NCBI RefSeq assembly: GCF_022808175.1
Contig: NZ_JALGBX010000007.1
Coordinates: forward strand, 186,001-250,000
Reading direction: 5' to 3'
DNA from: Streptomyces sp. AP-93
GTDB lineage: Bacteria > Actinomycetota > Actinomycetes > Streptomycetales > Streptomycetaceae
Length of the DNA: 64,000 nt
This document shows positions 55,948-64,000 of this stretch, one piece after another. Every line of letters begins with the position of its first letter. The first letter of the stretch is position 1. Under the pieces are notes generated by a model, which was not told the origin of the DNA, made no database searches, and worked only from the letters and a program-made list of their open reading frames with translations. Made by a program: the position numbers and the translations under genes.

Positions 55948-57099
55948 CGACCTCCACCAGGGGAGCAGCCAAAACTCCCGCCGTACTCGTCCTGGAGGAC
56001 GGTCGGATCTTCCGCGGCCGCGCCTACGGCGCCGTGGGGGAGACCTTCGGCGAGGCCGTGTTCTCCACCGGCATGACCGGCTACCAGGAGACCCTCACCG
56101 ACCCGTCGTACCACCGGCAGGTCGTCGTGATGACCGCCCCGCACGTGGGCAACACCGGCGTCAACGACGAGGACCCCGAGTCCTCCCGCATCTGGGTCGC
56201 CGGGTACGTCGTACGCGACCCCGCCCGCGTCCCCTCCAACTGGCGCTCCGTGCGCTCGCTGGACGAGGAACTCGTCAAGCAGGGCGTCGTCGGGATCTCC
56301 GGCATCGACACCCGCGCCCTGACCCGCCACCTGCGCGAGCGCGGTGCCATGCGCGTCGGCATCTTCTCGGGCGAGGCCTGGGAGGGCGTGCGCGACGCGG
56401 CGCTGCTGGCCAAGGTCCAGGCCGCCCCGCAGATGAAGGGCGCCAACCTCTCCGCCGAGGTCGCCACCAAGGAGACCTACGTCGTCCCCGCGATCGGTGA
56501 GAAGAAGTTCACCGTCGCCGCCGTCGACCTCGGCATCAAGGGCATGACCCCGCACCGGATGGCCGAGCGCGGCATCGAAGTGCACGTGCTCCCCGCCACC
56601 GCCACCGTCGAGGACGTCTACGCGGTCGCCCCCGACGGCGTGTTCTTCTCCAACGGCCCGGGCGACCCGGCCACCGCCGACCACGCGGTCTCCGTCATGC
56701 AGGGCGTCCTCGCCCGCAAGACCCCGCTCTTCGGCATCTGCTTCGGCAACCAGATCCTGGGCCGCGCGCTCGGCTTCGGCACGTACAAGCTGAAGTACGG
56801 CCACCGCGGCATCAACCAGCCGGTGCAGGACCGCACCACCGGCAAGGTCGAGATCACCGCGCACAACCACGGCTTCGCCGTGGACGCGCCCCTCGACAAG
56901 GTCTCGGAGACCCCCTACGGCCGCGCCGAGGTCTCCCACGTCTGCCTGAACGACAACGTCGTGGAAGGCCTCCAGCTGCTCGACCAGCCGGCCTTCTCCG
57001 TCCAGTACCACCCCGAAGCGGCTGCCGGCCCGCACGACGCCGCGTACCTCTTCGACCGCTTCACGTCTTTGATGAACACCGCCCAGATGGAGGCCGATC

Positions 57100-57107
<8 letters not shown>
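55944..57107 (+). CDS. carA: Carbamoyl phosphate synthase, small (glutaminase) subunit
   Basis: The 387-residue subunit supplies ammonia from glutamine to CarB. The nucleophile Cys is in [10 protein letters not shown], the His/Glu pair in [12 protein letters not shown], and the N-terminal interaction domain contains [21 protein letters not shown] start overlaps the previous stop. It overlaps carB by eight bases. It serves both pyrimidine and arginine synthesis. Confidence 0.96.
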
Positions 57108-60408
<3,301 letters not shown>

Positions 60409-60447
60409 GTCCCGCCAGGATCGAAAGCCCGCACGGCCCGTAGAGGG

Positions 60448-60491
60448 GAGGGGGACACCGTCCAGCGCGATGCGCGACGGTCGTCCCCCTC
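60448..60491 (+). terminator. Strong hairpin between carB and pyrD
   Basis: GAGGGGGACACCGTC (60448-60462) pairs with GACGGT-C-GTCCCCCTC (60476-60491), 15 bp with one bulge. It lies 40 bp after carB and 39 bp before the preferred pyrD start, so it may partly stop operon transcripts or act as an attenuator. Confidence 0.75.
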
Positions 60492-60530
60492 TTCATGAGC
60501 TTCACGAGCGCACAAGGGAACCCCTGCACG

Positions 60531-61640
60531 ATGTACAAGATCTTCTTCAACCTGGTCTTCAAGCGGATGGACCCGGAGCAGGCCCACTACATGGCCTTCC
60601 GCTGGATCCGCCTCGCGGCCCGCACCCCGGTGCTGCGCACCTTCGTCGCCGCCTACCTGGCCCCCCGCCACGCGGAACTCCGCACCGAGGCCCTCGGACT
60701 GCGGATGCACGGCCCCTTCGGGCTCGCGGCCGGCTTCGACAAGAACGCCGTCGCCATCGACGGGATGTCGATGCTCGGCTTCGACCACATCGAGATCGGC
60801 ACCGTCACCGCCGAGCCCCAGCCAGGCAACCCGAAGAAGCGGCTGTTCCGGCTGGTCCCGGACCGCGCGCTGATCAACCGCATGGGCTTCAACAACGAGG
60901 GCTCGGCGGCCGTGGCCGAGCGCCTGGCCGCCCGCAACCCCGTCTTCAAGACGGTCGTCGGCGTCAACATCGGCAAGACCAAGGTCGTCCCCGAGGAGGA
61001 GGCCGTCGCGGATTACGTCGCCTCCACCGAGCGCCTCGCCCGGCACGCGGACTACCTCGTCGTCAACGTCTCCTCCCCGAACACCCCGGGCCTGCGCAAC
61101 CTCCAGGCCACGGAGTCGCTGCGGCCCCTGCTGAGCGCCGTGCGCGAGGCGGCGGACCGCGTCGTCACCGACCGGCGGGTCCCGCTGCTCGTCAAGATCG
61201 CGCCGGACCTCGCGGACGAGGACGTGGACGCGGTCGCCGACCTGGCCCTGGAGCTGGGCCTGGACGGCATCATCGCGACGAACACGACGATCGCCCGCGA
61301 GGGCCTGGGCCTGAAGTCCGACCCCTCGCTCATCAAGGAGACCGGCGGCCTGTCCGGCGCCCCGGTCAAGGAGCGCTCCCTGGAGGTCCTGCGCCGGCTG
61401 TACGCCCGCGTCGGCGACCGGCTGGTCCTGGTCGGCGTCGGCGGCATCGAGAACGCCGAGGACGCCTGGCAGCGGATCCTGGCCGGCGCGAGCCTGGTCC
61501 AGGGCTACAGCGCCTTCATCTACGAGGGCCCCTGCTACGCCCGCGCCATCCACAAGGGCCTGGCCGCGCGCCTGGCCGCCAGCCCGTACGCGACGCTCGC
61601 CGAAGCGGTGGGCGCGGAAACCCGAAAGGCCGCCCTGTGA
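60531..61640 (+). CDS. pyrD: Dihydroorotate dehydrogenase (class 2, quinone-dependent)
   Basis: The 369-residue flavoenzyme has the N-terminal membrane-associating helices typical of class 2 ([19 protein letters not shown]), FMN-binding [14 protein letters not shown] and the class 2 catalytic serine region [12 protein letters not shown] 60531 gives the usual Streptomyces N-terminus; ATG 60495 in the same frame lacks a ribosome-binding site. It oxidises dihydroorotate and passes electrons to menaquinone. The stop overlaps the pyrF start (GTGA). Confidence 0.95.
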   Translation: MYKIFFNLVFKRMDPEQAHYMAFRWIRLAARTPVLRTFVAAYLAPRHAELRTEALGLRMHGPFGLAAGFDKNAVAIDGMSMLGFDHIEIGTVTAEPQPGNPKKRLFRLVPDRALINRMGFNNEGSAAVAERLAARNPVFKTVVGVNIGKTKVVPEEEAVADYVASTERLARHADYLVVNVSSPNTPGLRNLQATESLRPLLSAVREAADRVVTDRRVPLLVKIAPDLADEDVDAVADLALELGLDGIIATNTTIAREGLGLKSDPSLIKETGGLSGAPVKERSLEVLRRLYARVGDRLVLVGVGGIENAEDAWQRILAGASLVQGYSAFIYEGPCYARAIHKGLAARLAASPYATLAEAVGAETRKAAL

Positions 61641-62488
61641 CCTCTGCGACTCCTGTGATCCCCTTCGGTACGCGGCTGCGCGAGGCGATGGACACCCGTG
61701 GGCCGCTCTGCGTCGGCATCGACCCGCACGCGGCGCTGCTCGCCTCCTGGGGCCTGAACGACGACATCGCGGGCCTGGAGAAGTTCTCCCGCACGGTCGT
61801 CGAGGCGCTCGCCGACTCGGTCGCGGTCTTCAAGCCGCAGGCGGCGTTCTTCGAGCGGTTCGGCTCGCGCGGGATCGCGGTACTGGAGCAGACCGTGGCC
61901 GACGCCCGTGCGGCGGGCACGCTGGTCGTCATGGACGCGAAGCGGGGTGACATCGGCTCGACGATGGCCGCGTACGCGGAGACCTTCCTGTCGCCCTCGT
62001 CGCCGCTGTTCTCCGACGCGCTGACGGTCTCCCCGTACCTCGGCTACGGCTCGCTGAAGCCGGCGGTCGACCTGGCCCGTGAGTCGGGGGCCGGCCTGTT
62101 CGTCCTGGCGCTGACCTCCAACCCGGAGGGTGCGGAGGTCCAGCGGGCGGTCCGTTCGGACGGCCGCTCGATCGGGGCGACGATGCTGGCGCACCTGGCG
62201 GCGGAGAACGCGGGCGCCTCCCCGATGGGCTCCTTCGGAGCCGTGGTCGGGGCGACGCTCGGGGACCTGTCCTCCTTCGACCTGGACATCAACGGGCCGC
62301 TGCTGGCCCCCGGCATCGGTGCGCAGGGCGCTACCGCGGCGGACCTCCCGGCGGTGTTCGGCGCGGCCGTGCGCAATGTCGTTCCGAACGTGTCGCGGGG
62401 CGTGCTGAAGCACGGGCCGGACGCGGCCGCGCTCCGCGCTTCCGCGCGGGCCTTCGCGGACGAGATCCGCGCAGCCGTAGCGGCGTAG
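61637..62488 (+). CDS. pyrF: Orotidine 5'-phosphate decarboxylase
   Basis: The 283-residue enzyme decarboxylates OMP to UMP. It is of the longer actinobacterial subfamily: the catalytic D-K-D array lies in VMDAKRGDIGST, with GIDPHAALL near the start and APGIGAQGAT in the phosphate loop. The GTG start overlaps pyrD by four bases. Last gene of the coupled pyr group. Confidence 0.95.
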   Translation: MTSATPVIPFGTRLREAMDTRGPLCVGIDPHAALLASWGLNDDIAGLEKFSRTVVEALADSVAVFKPQAAFFERFGSRGIAVLEQTVADARAAGTLVVMDAKRGDIGSTMAAYAETFLSPSSPLFSDALTVSPYLGYGSLKPAVDLARESGAGLFVLALTSNPEGAEVQRAVRSDGRSIGATMLAHLAAENAGASPMGSFGAVVGATLGDLSSFDLDINGPLLAPGIGAQGATAADLPAVFGAAVRNVVPNVSRGVLKHGPDAAALRASARAFADEIRAAVAA

Positions 62489-62940
62489 CCCTGCGGGGCG
62501 GAGTCCCCTACCCACCCTTCGCCCGTTCCCCGGGGCTCCGCCCCGGACCCGTTGCCGCGCGCGGCGCCGTTGCCGGGGGCCAGCCCCCGGACCCCCGCTC
62601 CTCAAACGCCGGAGGGGCTGGATTTGGCCGGCCTCGGCCCGTACGTGGCTGTGAGGCCGGGCTGGATTTGGGCGGCGGCCTGCAGGTGGGCGTTAGGCGG
62701 GCTGGTGTGCCGCGCAGCGGCATATCCAGCCCCGCCGGCGTTTGAGGCGCGGGGTCTGGGGCGGAGCCCCAGGGGGTCCGGGCGCAGCCCGGGGCCCCGC
62801 TTCAGCCCGTCCGGCGTTTGAGGGCGGGGGCCGGGCAGCGCCCGGGAGCACACCCAGCCCCGCCGGCGTTTGAGGCGCGGGTCCGGGCGGAGCCCGGGGA
62901 ACGGTGGAAGGGCGGGTCGGGGACCTCGCCCCGCGCAGCG
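62486..62940. repeat. GC-rich palindromic intergenic repeat, copy 6 (long compound array)
   Basis: Several cores in both orientations lie close together: CTCCTCAAACGCCGGAGGGG near 62598, CCCCGCCGGCGTTTGAGGCG near 62733 and 62861, and CCGTCCGGCGTTTGAGGG near 62806, with GGGGCTCCGCCCC hairpins between. It ends with GGTGGAAGGGCGGGTCGGGG. It fills most of the 579-bp gap between pyrF and pyrK; no gene is seen there. Confidence 0.82.
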
Positions 62941-63067
62941 GGAAACCGGTGTGCGGCAAGGGCGTAGGGCCCGGAGGGTCGGGGCTTCGGACCGGTGTGG
63001 TGTGGGGGGCCGAAGGGCGATCATGGGGTGGGGGGTTAGGCCCCCTACCCCGGACGGAGCGCCCCGC

Positions 63068-63925
63068 GTGCCCCCAGTACAGACCGTCGCCACGATCCGG
63101 CGGATCACGCCCGTCGGGGCCTATTATCATCTCGTCCTCGACGCCCCCGGCGTCACCGGCGTCCGCCCCGGCCACTTCGGCGCCCTCGCCATCGGCGGCC
63201 GGAATTCGAGCACACTGCTCCGCCGCGCCTTCTCCATCCACCGCGCCGACCCCGCCACCCGCACCGTCGAGTTCGTCTTCGCCGAGGCCGGCCGCGGGAC
63301 CAGGGCACTGGCCGCGCACCGCCCCGGCGACACCGTGGACCTCATCGCCCCCCTCGGCACCCCCTTCCCGCTCCCCGACGGCCCGGTCGGCGCGGTCCTC
63401 GTGGCCGGCGGCTACGGCAGCGCCCCGATGTTCGCCCTCGCCGAGGAGGTCCTCGGGCGCGGCGGCCGGGTCGCCTTCGTCCTCGGGGCGGCCACCGGGG
63501 ACCGGCTGTTCGGGGTCGACCGGGCGCAGGCCCTCGCCGAGCACGTGTACGTGGTCACCGACGACGGTTCGGCCGGACGGCGGGGACGGGTCACCGACGT
63601 GCTCCTCGAGGCCATCACGGTGACCGGCGCCACCGAGGTCCACTCCTGCGGCCCGATGGGCATGCTCAAGGCCGTCACGGAGATCGCCACCGCCGCCGGA
63701 GCCGCCAGCCACACCGCCGTCGAGGAGGCCATGGCCTGTGGGATCGGGATCTGCATGAGCTGCGTCCTGCCCGTCACCGGCCCCGACGGCGTCACCCGTT
63801 TCCTTCGCTCCTGCACATCCGGCCCCGTTTTCGACGGCACCACCGTCCGCTGGGACGACGCCGGAACCCTGCCCGAGGACCTCGAAGGCGCGGCCGCCAT
63901 GACCCCGAAGGCGAGCGACCGGTGA
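63068..63925 (+). CDS. pyrK: Dihydroorotate dehydrogenase electron-transfer subunit (PyrK-type)
   Basis: The 285-residue iron-sulfur flavoprotein has an FAD-binding barrel with the RRAFSI motif, an NAD-binding fold with VAGGYGSAPMFALAEEV and EVHSCGPMGML, and a [2Fe-2S] site C224-x4-C229-x2-C232-x16-C249 (CGIGICMSC). PyrK delivers electrons from a class 1B PyrD to NAD. The pyrD upstream is class 2 and does not need it, but the frame that follows begins like a class 1 PyrD. GTG 63068 follows GGACGGAG. Its stop overlaps the next start (GTGA). Confidence 0.9.
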   Translation: MPPVQTVATIRRITPVGAYYHLVLDAPGVTGVRPGHFGALAIGGRNSSTLLRRAFSIHRADPATRTVEFVFAEAGRGTRALAAHRPGDTVDLIAPLGTPFPLPDGPVGAVLVAGGYGSAPMFALAEEVLGRGGRVAFVLGAATGDRLFGVDRAQALAEHVYVVTDDGSAGRRGRVTDVLLEAITVTGATEVHSCGPMGMLKAVTEIATAAGAASHTAVEEAMACGIGICMSCVLPVTGPDGVTRFLRSCTSGPVFDGTTVRWDDAGTLPEDLEGAAAMTPKASDR

Positions 63926-64000
63926 GTCCCCTGAGTCCCCTGAGTCCCCTGAGTCCCCTCAAGCCCGAAGATGTCGACATGTCCGCGCCCCTCGGCGCTC
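63922..64000 (+). CDS. Partial CDS, probable class 1B dihydroorotate dehydrogenase (N-terminus)
   Basis: From the GTG at 63922 the frame reads four SPL repeats, then KPEDVDMSAPLGA before the window ends. The repeats come from tandem CTGAGTCCCC units at 63930-63959. MSAPLGA resembles the usual start of class 1 PyrD, so ATG 63979 may be the true start. The identity rests mainly on its coupling to pyrK. Confidence 0.45.
   Translation, partial: MSPLSPLSPLSPLKPEDVDMSAPLGA

Noticed and set aside
62489..63067. A gene between pyrF and pyrK
   Set aside because: The stretch is an array of palindromic repeat modules; frames there are shadows of the repeats.

Overview
The window is chromosomal DNA of a high-GC actinomycete, almost certainly a Streptomyces. 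GC content is very high, GTG/TTG starts and 4-base start/stop overlaps are common, bldD and Rel are present, and the gene order follows the conserved Streptomyces core from an EF-G-like gene through pgsA-pimA, pdxST, yebC-ruvCAB, yajC-secDF-apt-rel, hisS, rpsD, alaS-ruvX-mltG-aroE, aroCKB, efp-nusB, bldD and the pyr operon.

Layout. 1-5.9 kb: a truncated unknown gene, an atypical EF-G paralogue, and a three-gene phosphatidylinositol mannoside operon (pgsA, acyltransferase, pimA). 6.5-12.2 kb: a LemA-like protein, PLP synthase (pdxST), YebC and RuvCAB. 12.4-19.2 kb: YajC-SecD-SecF, apt and the bifunctional (p)ppGpp enzyme. 19.2-23.6 kb: a DUF349 protein, a membrane-anchored cyclophilin, a metallo-hydrolase and hisS. 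23.8-27.4 kb (minus strand): an ABC exporter with a two-component system. 27.6-33.7 kb: VKOR, a lone TnpB-like nuclease element, rarA, a lipoprotein HNH nuclease and a DUF2470 gene sharing an iron box with rpsD. 34.4-36.6 kb: an NB-ARC/TPR ATPase. 36.8-51.4 kb: the alaS-ruvX-mltG-aroE cluster with an IscB element inserted between alaS and ruvX, then aroCKB, a P-loop kinase, an M24 homologue, efp and nusB. 51.6 kb to the end: bldD (minus strand), then pyrR-pyrB-pyrC-PH-like-carA-carB-pyrD-pyrF, pyrK and the first codons of a probable second pyrD.

Most interesting content. Two independent RNA-guided-nuclease-type insertions sit inside housekeeping clusters. One is an intact IscB (RuvC plus HNH, 436 aa) preceded by about 335 nt of strongly structured DNA that looks like its omegaRNA; its guide would be copied from the 3' end of alaS. 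The other is a TnpB-like RuvC nuclease with a long low-complexity tail that probably overlaps its own guide RNA. No TnpA is seen in the window for either.

Regulation visible in the sequence: a DmdR/DtxR-type iron box between a DUF2470 gene and rpsD; a PyrR-binding loop beside the pyrR ribosome-binding site; BldD with both c-di-GMP motifs; and several strong terminators. Most larger gaps hold one family of GC-rich palindromic intergenic repeats (cores CCTCAAACGCCGG / CCGGCGTTTGAGG). No tRNA, rRNA or CRISPR array was seen.
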